From an uncultured Eubacteriales bacterium (GTDB lineage Bacteria > Bacillota > Clostridia > Christensenellales > Aristaeellaceae): a stretch of 64,000 nucleotides of DNA. The stretch spans positions 1 through 64,000 of the forward strand of contig CADCAS010000002.1 in assembly GCA_902799465.1 (NCBI GenBank). Direction: 5' to 3'. The notes under the pieces are model-generated. The model was not told the DNA's origin. It saw only the letters and a program-made list of their open reading frames with translations, and searched no databases. How positions within the stretch are numbered: position 1 is the stretch's first letter; every line of letters begins with the position of its first letter. Made by a program: the position numbers and the translations under genes. Positions 54,996 through 63,879 of this stretch are shown one piece after another.

Positions 54996-55687
54996 TGGGC
55001 CCGCGGCATATCACACTGGATGCGCGCCTGTCGTTGATCGCCGGGATGGTCGGCCAATGCGCAAGCTACGCCGACATCGGCTGCGACCACGGCAGGCTCG
55101 GCGCCTATCTGCTGCAAACCGGGCGGATCGAACGGGCGCAGCTGACGGACATCTCCGAAGATTCGCTGATGAAGGCCCGGAGGCTCGTCGCCCTGCTGGG
55201 GCTAAGCGACCGTGTGGACTTCCGGGTGGGGGACGGTGCGAAGGCGCTGGTCGGAGAACCCGAGGTCACCGTCATCGCCGGGATGGGCGGGGCGCTGATC
55301 GCACAGATTCTTGAAGAAGGCCGGGACCACCTTGGCGCGTCCCGGCTGATTTTGCAGCCCAACGTGGCGGCGTATGCGTTGCGCAGGACGCTGGTGAAGC
55401 TGGGCTATACGATCACCGACGAGCGCGTCGCCCCCGACGGGCGGCGCAATTATGTGATCATCGCCGCCGAACCGGGCCGGGCTGAATATACCGATAAGCA
55501 GCTGATCGTCGGGCCGGTGCTGCTGGATGTGCTGCCGCCGGAGCTGGAGCCCTACGCCGCCTTCTATCTTCGGGTGACGCAAAAGGCGCTCCTCGGCGCT
55601 GAAAAGGGCGGCGACGAGGAGCAGATCGAAGCCCTGAAGAGCGAGATCGCCATCTGGGAGGAGGTCATGGCATGTCTGTCACGGTAG
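54995..55687 (+). CDS. trmK: tRNA (adenine(22)-N1)-methyltransferase
   Basis: 230 residues. SAM-dependent enzyme that makes m1A22 in tRNA. Rossmann motif YADIGCDHGRLGAYLL, then FRVGDGAKAL and VIAGMGGALI, which corresponds to the TrmK NPPY-like site. The C-terminal part is a small coiled helical domain. Its place downstream of rpoD and before a Nif3-like gene is the conserved Firmicute arrangement. TGATG overlap with rpoD; its 3' end overlaps the next gene by 16 bases. Confidence 0.93.
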
Positions 55688-56433
55688 GGGATATCGCCGG
55701 GCTTTGCGGCCGCATCGCGCCCTATACGGACGCGGAGGAATGGGACAACGTGGGCCTGCTGGCCGGCAGGGATGACGCGCCGGTGGACACCGTGCTGTGC
55801 GCCCTGGACCTGACCGAGGCCGTGGTGGACGAGGCCGTCGCCCGCGGCGCTCAGATGATCGTGACCCACCACCCGATACTGTTCCGGGGTCGCAAGAACC
55901 TCCGGGAGGACGACGCCGAGGGCCGCATGCTGTGCAGGCTGGTGCGGGCGAACCTGGCGATGGTCGCCATGCACACCAACTACGACAACGCCAAGCCCGG
56001 CGTGAACGACGCGCTGGCGGCAGCACTGGGGCTTCACGACGTGGCGGACATCGACCGGGCGCTTCGGCAGGGTCGGACGGACATCCCCACCTTTGGCACC
56101 TTCGCGGACTTCGCGGAGCAGGCGCTGGGCGGGCCCATCCGCCGCTACGGCGACCCGAACGCGCCGGTCAGGCGCGTGTCCGTGCTGGGCGGCGCGGGGG
56201 GCGACTACCTGTCCATGGCGCTTGAGTGCGGCACGGACGTGTTCGTCACCGGCGAGGTCTCCTATCATCGGGCGATGGACGCCGTGGACAACGGCATGTG
56301 CGTGCTGGAGGCCGGTCACGCCGCCACGGAGCGTCCCGGAATTTTAGCATTGGCACTGGCTTTACAAAAGGCCGCCGATGCTGTACAATATAAGATACGT
56401 GTATTGAACAGCGAAGTGCGCTTGTGTCTATAG
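55672..56433 (+). CDS. Nif3-like dinuclear metal protein (YqfO/UPF0135)
   Basis: 253 residues. Metal-binding motifs EEWDNVGLLAG, VTHHPILFRG, AMHTNYDNAKPGVND and VTGEVSYHRAMDA are typical of the hexameric Nif3 family, sometimes annotated GTP cyclohydrolase I type 2. Its biochemical role is not settled. The longer-form PII-like insertion of Bacillus YqfO is absent. It overlaps trmK and is followed by the zinc-ribbon gene after 14 bases. Confidence 0.92.
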   Translation: MSVTVGDIAGLCGRIAPYTDAEEWDNVGLLAGRDDAPVDTVLCALDLTEAVVDEAVARGAQMIVTHHPILFRGRKNLREDDAEGRMLCRLVRANLAMVAMHTNYDNAKPGVNDALAAALGLHDVADIDRALRQGRTDIPTFGTFADFAEQALGGPIRRYGDPNAPVRRVSVLGGAGGDYLSMALECGTDVFVTGEVSYHRAMDAVDNGMCVLEAGHAATERPGILALALALQKAADAVQYKIRVLNSEVRLCL

Positions 56434-56447
56434 AGAGGAATGATGAT

Positions 56448-57158
56448 ATGCAGCTGGATACCCTTTGGCAGTTCATGCAGGTGGATATGGAGGCCGACGG
56501 CTTCGAGACGAAGATGCGCCAGTCCCCCAACCGGCAGAAGCTGATCAAGGCCAGGGACTTTTTGAAGGACCAGCAGGCCAACATGAAGAAGCTGGAGAAC
56601 GACGTGGCCGTCATGCAGGACCGCCTGGAGGCCGTGAAGGACGAGGCGGACCGGCTGGAGAAGGTGCTGGGGAACCTGACCGAGGAGATCGCCGCCAATC
56701 CTCCCGCCAATGTGGAGGAGGCCAACAAGCAGGCCGAGAGCGTGCAAAAGCTGCTGGATACCCTGAGCCGCTACGAGCAGGAGCTCGCCAAGATGCGCAA
56801 GGATGCCGACGTCAAGGATCGCCAGCAGAAGGAGATCCGCGTCCGCGCCGCCAAGACCAAGCAGGAGTTCGACCAGCTCAAGGTGGAGTACGACAAGGAG
56901 TTCAAGGCCGACACCGTGACCCTCCAGAAGATGCGCGCCCACACCGACCAGGAGGCCAGGAAGGTGGACCCCGGTCTGCTGGAGAAGTACAAGAGCATCA
57001 AACAGCACTGCACCCCGCCCATGGCGAAGCTCATCAACGGCCAGTGCAGCGGCTGCTTCATGTCCCTCCCCAGCGCCACGCTGCTGGAGATCCGCGACGG
57101 CAAGCGCATCGTGGAGTGCGACAACTGCGGCCGCATCCTCTACGACGCGGGGGAATGA
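56448..57158 (+). CDS. C4-type zinc ribbon protein with coiled coil (DUF164/CdsZ-like)
   Basis: 236 residues. Residues about 20-170 form an antiparallel coiled coil (QANMKKLENDVAVMQDRLEAV). The C-terminus has a zinc ribbon with two CxxC knuckles: INGQCSGCFMSLPS and VECDNCGRILYD. The family is linked to cell-surface appendage or RNA-related functions in different bacteria; its role here is unknown. Start ATG 56448 follows AGAGAGG by nine bases. It ends 22 bases before the RNase P RNA gene. Confidence 0.9.
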   Translation: MQLDTLWQFMQVDMEADGFETKMRQSPNRQKLIKARDFLKDQQANMKKLENDVAVMQDRLEAVKDEADRLEKVLGNLTEEIAANPPANVEEANKQAESVQKLLDTLSRYEQELAKMRKDADVKDRQQKEIRVRAAKTKQEFDQLKVEYDKEFKADTVTLQKMRAHTDQEARKVDPGLLEKYKSIKQHCTPPMAKLINGQCSGCFMSLPSATLLEIRDGKRIVECDNCGRILYDAGE

Positions 57159-57180
57159 CAACGTTCTTTGGATGATACAT

Positions 57181-57547
57181 TGTGAGGGCGCCAGACGGTC
57201 GCAGGCGGAAACGTCTGAGGAAAGTCCGAGCACCACAGGGCAGGGTGCCGGTTAACTGCCGGTGAAGGCGACTTTAAGGAAAGTGCAACAGAGATATACC
57301 GCGAACCTCCCGCAAGGGAGACGCAAGGGTGGAAAGGCGAGGTAAGAGCTCACCCGCGGCCTGGCGACTGGCCCGCGCTGTAAACCCCACCTGGTGCAAG
57401 ATTGATAGGGAGGCCAGGACGGCGGCCACAAACCCCGTCCGGCGGCGGCCCGTCGCGCCTCCGGGTAATCGCTTGAGCCTGCTGGCAACCGCAGGCCTAG
57501 ATAGATGACCGTTTAATACAGAACTCGGCTTACAGACGTCACTCACA
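57181..57547 (+). ncRNA. rnpB: RNase P RNA, type A
   Basis: Catalytic RNA that trims tRNA 5' ends. Conserved blocks in order: GAGGAAAGTCCGAGCACC, CAGGGTGCCGG, ACAGAGATATACCGC, GGTAAGAGCTCACC, TGTAAACCCCACCTGG, TAGATAGATGACCG, and ACAGAACTCGGCTTAC. TGTGAG at the 5' end (57181) pairs with CTCACA at 57542-57547 to close helix P1. About 367 bases; ancestral type A, as in Clostridia rather than the Bacillus type B. A terminator follows. Confidence 0.96.
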
Positions 57548-57562
57548 ATTTGTCATATAAAT

Positions 57563-57598
57563 GCCTGCCGCGCCCGGTTGGACGCGGCAGGCTCTTTT
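57563..57598 (+). terminator. Terminator of rnpB
   Basis: GCCTGCCGCG and CGCGGCAGGC pair perfectly around a 10-base loop and are followed by TCTTTT. Confidence 0.88.
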
Positions 57599-57628
57599 AC
57601 ATGGTCGGAATGCTCCACTTTCTCTTTT

Positions 57629-58045
57629 TTACCGCACGACCTCGCCGCTGGCCTCGCATTCCTGTTCCACCTGGGACCACTCGGCGTAGCGGTAGCCGGT
57701 GAGGGTGGAGCCGTCCTCGCTGATGAGCATCAGGGCTTCGGGGTCGTCGCCGTCCTGCATGCCCACGGCGATGACCCACGCGCCGCCCTTGACGTAGGCG
57801 ACGGCCTTGGGGTGCTTCGGCGCGCCGTCCAGGTCGTAGTTCCGGGCGAAGCGCTCCCACTCGGACGCGCCGGGGGCGATGTCCGAAAAGGGCAGCAGCG
57901 TCACCAGCCGTTCGTATTCCCCGGCGGCCAGATAGCCCGCCGCCGATTTCGCCGCCTTCATCAGCTTGCCGGACAGCTCCGGCGCGGCCAGGGCGGACCC
58001 CATGCACAGCGCCAGCGCCAGCGCCACGCACAGCTTTCTCCTCAT
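57629..58045 (-). CDS. Small secreted protein of unknown function
   Basis: 138 residues. Signal peptide MRRKLCVALALALCMGSALA with cleavage before APELSG. The mature part (about 118 residues) resembles DUF3887-type secreted domains in outline: helical LMKAAKSAAGYLAAGEYERLVTLLP followed by beta strands (AYVKGGAWVIAVGMQDGDDPEALMLIS). GGGAGGTG lies nine bases before ATG 58045. It converges on the rnpB terminator. Function unknown; comparison to DUF3887 is tentative. Confidence 0.75.
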   Translation of the reverse strand: MRRKLCVALALALCMGSALAAPELSGKLMKAAKSAAGYLAAGEYERLVTLLPFSDIAPGASEWERFARNYDLDGAPKHPKAVAYVKGGAWVIAVGMQDGDDPEALMLISEDGSTLTGYRYAEWSQVEQECEASGEVVR

Positions 58046-58121
58046 ATCAGACACCTCCCGGCAGGCTTCGCCCTGCGCATCATGCAACGGTTTAGACAGA
58101 ATGACATCGGTTTATCAGTGC

Positions 58122-58183
58122 GGGGAGTTCAATAGCGGGCTGACGCAGCCTCTATAAACAGTGCCATTCAACTCGCCACTTGC
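58122..58183. repeat. VAIR-17, minimal element
   Basis: GGGGAGTTCAATAGCGGGCTGACGC on the left faces GTGCCATTCAACTCGCCACTTGC on the right. The core GCGGGCTGACGC matches VAIR-9 and VAIR-11. Arms are short and barely heptameric. It lies between the secreted-protein and holA genes. Confidence 0.55.
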
Positions 58184-58259
58184 TCACAGAGTCCCTTTAT
58201 CGACCGGAACACTGTGTTATCTTTGACGCGGAACCGGGCGAATTGGTTCCCTTCCGCCG

Positions 58260-59288
58260 CTAACGTTTGTCCCTCGGCGTGAGGCCGATGCTGAACAGCA
58301 TCCGGTTCAGCGCGTCCTGGTCGCGCAGGCGTCCGCTCTTGACGGCGAAGTCGGCCTCGACGCTCTGGTCGTACAGCCGCGTCAGCCACCCGGCGGACAG
58401 CCTCGCGCACTGGCGGGCGGTCTGCTTGGCGGCGTAGGGGTGGAGTCTGAGCTGACTCTGCACGGTCTGAGCGTTGCCGCCGCTCTCCAGGGCGCACTTC
58501 ATGTGGGTCAGCTGCCGCAGCTGCCGGTTGAGCATGGCCAGCAGGCCCATGGCGTTCTGCCCGCCCTGCAAGAGGCTGTTCACGGTCTGCTGGGCCTTGC
58601 GCATGTCGCCCGCCAGGAGCTGATCCATCAGCCCGAACACATTGTATTCCAGCGAGGGGGAGACGATGGCCTCCACGTGCTCCGGGGTGATGTCCTGGCC
58701 CTCCTCGCCCACGTAGGCGCACAGCTTGGCCATCTCGCCCTCCAGCCGGGTCAGCTCCCGCCCGGCCATGAAGGTCAGCGTGCTGACCGCCTGGGGGGAG
58801 ATGCGCTTGCCCTCGGCCTTGGCGCGCTTCTGGCACCACTTTTGAAGCTCCGGGTCCGTCAGCGCGGTGAACTCCACGGTTACGGCCTGCTTCTTCAGGA
58901 TGCCCGTCAGCTTCTTGCGGCTGTCGGCCTCCTCCCGCATGTAGAATACCAGGACGCACTGGGGGGAGGGGTTTTGCAGCCACTTCTCCATCCAGGCCAC
59001 CTCGGCCTCCTCGTTCTTCGACTTGCCCGACATGAGCGGGGCCCAGTCCCGGACGGTGACGATGCGCCGCTGACACATCATGGGCATGGTCTCGGCGGCG
59101 TCGGTGATCTGCTGGGCGGTGACGCCCTCCAGGGTGGCGTCGTTCAGCGCCTCCAGCCCCGGCGGCAGCAGCGCCGCGCGGAGACCTTCCAGCGCCTCCC
59201 GCTTGACGTAGGCCTCCGGGCCGGTAAACAGGTAGACCGGCGCGATGTCGCCCGCCTTCACCGCCTTGTGAAACTCATTCCAATTCAT
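58260..59288 (-). CDS. holA: DNA polymerase III delta subunit
   Basis: 342 residues. It opens the sliding clamp as part of the clamp loader. N-terminal APVYLFTGPEAYVKREAL, then MMCQRRIVTVRDW, a middle part with GKRISPQAVSTLTFMAGREL, and a C-terminal helical collar (NVFGLMDQLLAGDMRKAQQ, QLRLHPYAAKQTAR). Full length for Firmicute HolA. It overlaps the comEC stop by 14 bases, an arrangement widespread in Firmicutes. Confidence 0.94.
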   Translation of the reverse strand: MNWNEFHKAVKAGDIAPVYLFTGPEAYVKREALEGLRAALLPPGLEALNDATLEGVTAQQITDAAETMPMMCQRRIVTVRDWAPLMSGKSKNEEAEVAWMEKWLQNPSPQCVLVFYMREEADSRKKLTGILKKQAVTVEFTALTDPELQKWCQKRAKAEGKRISPQAVSTLTFMAGRELTRLEGEMAKLCAYVGEEGQDITPEHVEAIVSPSLEYNVFGLMDQLLAGDMRKAQQTVNSLLQGGQNAMGLLAMLNRQLRQLTHMKCALESGGNAQTVQSQLRLHPYAAKQTARQCARLSAGWLTRLYDQSVEADFAVKSGRLRDQDALNRMLFSIGLTPRDKR

Positions 59289-61638
59289 CGGGGTCCTCCA
59301 GATACGTCGTCACGCGCCAGCCCTCGCCCTCCGGGGAGAGGGTGATGGCCCCGCGCTCGTCCGTGCGCAGGATGGTCGCGCCGCTGTCCACAAGCCGCTC
59401 CAGCGTCCAGTCGCCGGGGTGGCCGTTGCTGTTTTCGCCCACGGAGATCACCGCCAGCTCCGGGGTGGCCTGGATGAGGAAGTCGGCGCTGGTGGCGTTG
59501 TCGGAGCCGTGATGCGCCACCTTCAGCACGTCGCAGTCGGGAATGGTTCCGGGCTCGCCCTCTATGGTCAGATCGCCGGTGAACAGCACCCGCTTCCCCC
59601 GGGCTTCCACCAGCATCAGCAGCGACATGTCGTTGACCTCCTCCGTCGGGCCGTCGGGATTGTACACCGTCAGCGTGGCGTCGCCGGACAGCGGCATCGC
59701 GTCCCCTGCGGACAGCTCCACGATGGGGATGCCCATTTCCGCCGCGCGGTCCATGCCCTCGGTGACGGCGAGGGAGAGGCCCTCGCGCTCGAACCAGCCC
59801 TCGGGCACGTAGATGGTCCCGGGCCGGAAGGCGTCCAGCAGGTCCATGAGCCCGCCCGCGTGGTCCTGGTGGGGATGGGACAGGAACACGCCGTCCACCC
59901 CCAGCGCCGTCGCGGACAGATAGTCGGCCACCGGCGTGTAGGTGTCGCCCACGTCCACGGCGTAGACGCGGCCCCGGGTCCGGACGATGGCGCAGTCCGC
60001 CGCGCCCACGTCGAGAAAGGTCACCCGGAAGGGCAGGCAATTCAGCCACACCGCCAGCGACGCCAGCCCCGCCACCGGCAGCAGCGCCAGCGGGAGGGCC
60101 CTGCGCCGGTCAGGCGACAGCCGGCACAGCCCCGAGGCGGCCACCATCAGCGCGCAGTGCAGCAGGATCAGGGGCAGCGCGTACCGCCCCACGCGCACCG
60201 TGGTCACCGGCAGAGCCGCGCTCAGCCGGGCCACGCGGGCCAACGCCGAGAGCAGCGCGTCCGCCATGAACGCGAGGGGCGCGGCCAGCGGCCAGACGAT
60301 CAGCGCCGCCAGCGACAGCAGGTATCCCAGCATGCACAGCGGCACGCACACCAGGTTGAAGGGCAGCGACACCACCGACTGGGCCCCGAAGCAGGCCACG
60401 ACGGCAGGCAGGGTCCCCAGCTGGGCCGCCAGCGAGGCGCACAGCAGCTCCAGGACGTACCGCGCCGCCGCCCGCAGCGCCCGCCGCCAGAGGGCGTCGG
60501 TGAAGCCGGGGGCGGACAGGCGGTCCAGCCTGAACAGCGCCGAGAGGGGCGGCATCAGCAGTATGATCCCCGCCGTGGCGGAGAAGGACAACACAAAACC
60601 GCCGTCGGCGATGGCCAGCGGCTTGAACAGCACAAAGCCCAGCAGCGCCGCGGCCAGCCGGGTCACCGGGTCCGAGGGCAGGCCCGCGGCGTGGGCCACA
60701 CCCAGCACGGCGAACATGGTCAGCGCCCGGACGAAGGACGGGGTGAACCCGATCAGCGCCCCGTATACCAGCAGCAGCGGCAGCACGATCAGCACCGCCC
60801 GCCGCCGGGAGGTGAAGCGCCGCAGCCCCAGGGTGAGCAGCATCGCCAGCACGCTGACGTGCAGCCCGGAGATGGCGATGAGGTGGGCGGTGCCGGTGGC
60901 GTTGAGGCTCTCCCGCAGCTCCTCGCTGATCAGCGAGCGGTCCCCCAGCACCAGCGCCCGGACGATGGGCGCGCTCTTCGGAAACAATTGGTCAATGCGG
61001 GCACCGATGGCGCGCCTCGCCTTTGCCAGATAATAGCCCGGCGTGAGCTGCGTTTCGAGGACGGTCACGTCCTCGATTTTCGCGGTGGCGATGGCGTCCA
61101 TGTCGTTGCGCCGCAGATACGCGCCGAAGTCGAACTGGTGGGGGTTGGTGATCGGATCGTTCGCCCAGATGTGGCCGGTGACCCGCAGCCGCTGCCCGTG
61201 CTGAACGGCGCTCATGGCCTCGGCGTCGCCCCGCAGATAGAGCCGCAGCCGAAGGCGGCTGGGCGCGCCGTCCACCGTCTCCGGCAGGAATCGGGCGATG
61301 AGCCGGCCCGTTTCGGGCTTGATGAAGGGGTCGCTGGCCACCGTGCCGACCATCTCCACGCTGTAGCGGGTCTCGACCGGCGGGCAGGCGTTCACGGCGG
61401 CCGTCATGCGGCCCATGCCCAGCGCGAAGCCCAGAAGCAGCATCAGCAGAAGCCGCCGGGGCCGCCGCTTGAACCACACGATGAGCATGGCCAGCGCCGC
61501 GCCGCCCATGCCCAGCGCCGCGGCCAGGGGGATGTCCCCGCGCATGGCCGTGATCGCGCCCAGCAGCGCCGCCAGCGCGAAGCAGGCCAGCGGGCGCGAA
61601 CGCAGCTGCCGCGCGGGCAGGCTGTCCCGCAGGGGCAT
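59275..61638 (-). CDS. comEC: DNA uptake channel protein ComEC/Rec2
   Basis: 787 residues. It carries transforming DNA strands across the membrane. N-terminal DUF4131/OB part (about 60-200), the Competence multi-helix domain (about 225-520; SEELRESLNATGTAHLIAISGLHVSVLA), and a C-terminal metallo-beta-lactamase domain with SHPHQDHAGGL, FTGDLTIEGE and VAHHGSDNATS. All domains are present, suggesting a functional protein; comEA was not found here. It overlaps holA and is three bases from the MBL hydrolase gene, so the three form an operon. Confidence 0.95.
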   Translation of the reverse strand: MPLRDSLPARQLRSRPLACFALAALLGAITAMRGDIPLAAALGMGGAALAMLIVWFKRRPRRLLLMLLLGFALGMGRMTAAVNACPPVETRYSVEMVGTVASDPFIKPETGRLIARFLPETVDGAPSRLRLRLYLRGDAEAMSAVQHGQRLRVTGHIWANDPITNPHQFDFGAYLRRNDMDAIATAKIEDVTVLETQLTPGYYLAKARRAIGARIDQLFPKSAPIVRALVLGDRSLISEELRESLNATGTAHLIAISGLHVSVLAMLLTLGLRRFTSRRRAVLIVLPLLLVYGALIGFTPSFVRALTMFAVLGVAHAAGLPSDPVTRLAAALLGFVLFKPLAIADGGFVLSFSATAGIILLMPPLSALFRLDRLSAPGFTDALWRRALRAAARYVLELLCASLAAQLGTLPAVVACFGAQSVVSLPFNLVCVPLCMLGYLLSLAALIVWPLAAPLAFMADALLSALARVARLSAALPVTTVRVGRYALPLILLHCALMVAASGLCRLSPDRRRALPLALLPVAGLASLAVWLNCLPFRVTFLDVGAADCAIVRTRGRVYAVDVGDTYTPVADYLSATALGVDGVFLSHPHQDHAGGLMDLLDAFRPGTIYVPEGWFEREGLSLAVTEGMDRAAEMGIPIVELSAGDAMPLSGDATLTVYNPDGPTEEVNDMSLLMLVEARGKRVLFTGDLTIEGEPGTIPDCDVLKVAHHGSDNATSADFLIQATPELAVISVGENSNGHPGDWTLERLVDSGATILRTDERGAITLSPEGEGWRVTTYLEDPDELE

Positions 61639-61641
61639 CGG

Positions 61642-62355
61642 TCAGATGTAGAAGACCTCGCCCACCCGGGCCGCCCGCGCCGCCGGGAACTCGCGCCGGG
61701 CCTCGTTGAGCAGGTCCTCAGGGTCGTACTTCGGGTTGAAGTGGGTCAGCACCAGCTGCTTCACGTGGGCGTCCTTCGCCAGCTTGCCGCACAGCGCCGC
61801 GGAGTAGTGGGGCGCGGCGGGCTTCCAGTCGGCCTCGGACAGCCCGGCGTCCGCCAGCAGCAGGTCCGCGCCCTCGCAGAAGAACTCCACCACCGGGTCG
61901 GTGTTGGAGTCCCCGGTGAACACGAACCGCGCCCCGTCGCAGGTCACCTCGACCGCGTTGGTCTCCACGGGATGCCGCGCCGGGGTGAAGCGCACGCGCA
62001 TCTCGCCGATGGTCGCGTCCTCGCAGGGCCAGAGGTCGTAGCACGGGGCGTCGAGCAGCGCCCGCACCGGCTCCGGCGTCCTGGGCGCGTAAACCGGCAG
62101 CGGGTGGCGGCGGGGATGGAACTGTATGGCGTACTGCATCGGCAGCAGGTCGGACATGTGGTCGTAGTGCAGATGGGACAGCACCACCGCGTCCAGCCTG
62201 TCCAGCGCGTCCATGCCCATCAGGTTCGCCAGCACCCCCGTGCCGCAGTCGATCAGTATCGCCGTGTTCCCGGAATCGCTCTCCAGCAGATACCCCGAAC
62301 ACGCCCCGCCCCCGCACGGATAAGGCCCGTTGTTGCCCAATATCGTCAGTCTCAT
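61642..62355 (-). CDS. MBL-fold metallo-hydrolase, RNase Z/ElaC-like group
   Basis: 237 residues. Metal motif VVLSHLHYDHMSDL, with HPVETNAVEV and FTGDSNTDP, and a late LTHFNPKYDPEDLL. This is the YhfI/ElaC-like subset found in Firmicutes; the substrate is unknown. Start ATG 62355 follows GAGGTG; an upstream in-frame codon lacks a site. Three bases before the comEC start, so probably first in that operon. Confidence 0.88.
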   Translation of the reverse strand: MRLTILGNNGPYPCGGGACSGYLLESDSGNTAILIDCGTGVLANLMGMDALDRLDAVVLSHLHYDHMSDLLPMQYAIQFHPRRHPLPVYAPRTPEPVRALLDAPCYDLWPCEDATIGEMRVRFTPARHPVETNAVEVTCDGARFVFTGDSNTDPVVEFFCEGADLLLADAGLSEADWKPAAPHYSAALCGKLAKDAHVKQLVLTHFNPKYDPEDLLNEARREFPAARAARVGEVFYI

Positions 62356-62440
62356 GGGACACCTCACTTTTGTTTTAGTGATGCTGTAATGTATTATAGC
62401 ATATGTCTGATTACTGAGGCAACAGGAATATATGGGTTAT

Positions 62441-62617
62441 AGGGAACAGGGAACAGGGAACAGGGAACAGGAATAGTTTGGTTACGCAGGGGTGGTGCCG
62501 CCCGCCGGGTCGTACGTATTGCTTCGATATATGGCGGGCGGCCGTTGTGGCCGCCCTACAGAGTGCGCGGCAGCCGCTATTCCTGTTGCCTGTTGCCTGT
62601 TGCCTGTTCCCTGTTTT
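62441..62617. repeat. VAIR-14 (GGGAACA/GGCAACA flavour), inverted core
   Basis: Left arm 62441-62475 (GGGAACA x5), right arm 62577-62617 (complement of GGCAACA x3, GGGAACA). The core lies beside the right arm as GTGCGCGGCAGCCGCTATTCC, so the element is in the opposite orientation. Interior GCCGCCCGCCGG and TGGCGGGCGGCCG pair. Confidence 0.88.
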
Positions 62618-62622
62618 TACCA

Positions 62623-63867
62623 CTACAACTCTTCCGCCGCCGACGCGCCGGCCAGCGCCCCCGTCGACCAGGCGATCTGGAGGTTGAAGCCGCCGGTCTG
62701 GGCGTCCACGTCCAGCACCTCCCCGGCGAAGTAGAGGTTTTGCGTCAGCTTCGAGGCCATGGTGGAGGGGTTGACGGCCTTCACCTCCACGCCGCCGCGG
62801 GTGATGATGGCCTCGTTGAAGCCGCGCAGGCGCTTGGGGGTGAGGGGGACGTTCTTGATGAGGCCGAGCAGGGCCCGGCGCTGTTCGGCGGTGACGGCGT
62901 TGACGGGCAGGGCGGGGGACAGGCCCGCCAGCCGCAGCAGCTGCTCGGCGAGGCTGTGGGGCTCCAGCCCGTCCATGACGGTGATGAGCTGCTTGCGGGA
63001 CATGGCCTTGAAGTCCCGCAGAAGCCGGGCGTCCAGGGTCTGCTCGTCCAGGGCGGGCTTTAAGTCGATGGACAGCCGCACCCCCGACAGGTCCTCCGGC
63101 AGCAGGCTGGACAGCGTCAGCACCAGCGGCCCGGACACGCCGAAGTGGGTAAACAGCATCTCGCCCTGCTCGTGGTAGAGCTTTTTCTCCTTTTTGGGCC
63201 CCTTTTCCCAAGCGGTCAGCGCCACGTTTTTCAGCGAAAGCCCCATCAGATTTGCGGGCCAGCTCTCCACGGTCTCCACGGGCACCAGCGCGGGCAGTTG
63301 AGGCTTCACCCCGTGCCCCGCGGCCTCGGCAAAGCGGTAGCCGTCGCCGGTGGAGCCAGTGGAGGGATAGCTGACGCCGCCGGTGCAGACGATGACGGCG
63401 TCACCGGACAGGCCCCGCCCGTCGTCCAGCGTCACCCCGCGGCACACGCCCTCCTGAATGTCCAGCGCCCGAACGCCCGTGTTCAGCCGCACGTCCACGC
63501 CCAGCCGCTGGAGCTCCCGCTGGAGGGCGAAGATCACGTCGCTGGCCTTGTCGGACGCGGGGAACACCCGGTCGCCCCGCTCCACCTTGAGCGGCACGCC
63601 CAGGCCCTCGAACAGCGCCATGACGCCCCGGTTGTCCAGCCCCGCGAAGGCGGCGTACAGGAAGCGGGGATTGCGGTACACCGAGCGCATCACCTGCGCC
63701 ATGTCCGCGGCGTTGGTGACGTTGCAGCGCCCCTTGCCGGTGATGTACACCTTCTTGCCCAGCTTTTCATTGCGCTCCAGCAGGGTGACCCGCGCCCCGG
63801 CGCGGGCCGAAAAAAGCGCGGCCATCATGCCGGCCGCGCCGCCTCCGATTACGATGATATGCTTCAT
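62623..63867 (-). CDS. HI0933/BaiN-family FAD-dependent oxidoreductase
   Basis: 414 residues. N-terminal FAD motif IIVIGGGAAGMMAALFSARAGA, GRCNVTNAADM, the GGVSYPSTGSTGDGYRFAEAAGH signature and the C-terminal FAGEVLDVDAQTGGFNLQIAWSTG. The last closes the FAD pocket. Family members (YhiN, BaiN) are annotated as aminoacetone or bile-acid reductases, but for most the substrate is unknown. Stop TAG lies six bases beyond the arm of VAIR-14. AGGGATCATTCCT precedes the start; ten bases separate it from the next gene upstream. Confidence 0.92.
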   Translation of the reverse strand: MKHIIVIGGGAAGMMAALFSARAGARVTLLERNEKLGKKVYITGKGRCNVTNAADMAQVMRSVYRNPRFLYAAFAGLDNRGVMALFEGLGVPLKVERGDRVFPASDKASDVIFALQRELQRLGVDVRLNTGVRALDIQEGVCRGVTLDDGRGLSGDAVIVCTGGVSYPSTGSTGDGYRFAEAAGHGVKPQLPALVPVETVESWPANLMGLSLKNVALTAWEKGPKKEKKLYHEQGEMLFTHFGVSGPLVLTLSSLLPEDLSGVRLSIDLKPALDEQTLDARLLRDFKAMSRKQLITVMDGLEPHSLAEQLLRLAGLSPALPVNAVTAEQRRALLGLIKNVPLTPKRLRGFNEAIITRGGVEVKAVNPSTMASKLTQNLYFAGEVLDVDAQTGGFNLQIAWSTGALAGASAAEEL

Positions 63868-63879
63868 AGGAATGATCCC

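Noticed and set aside
59419-62442. Plus-strand frame of 1007 codons opposite comEC
   Set aside because: Same reason: low-complexity, His/Gln/Arg-rich shadow of comEC and the MBL hydrolase gene.
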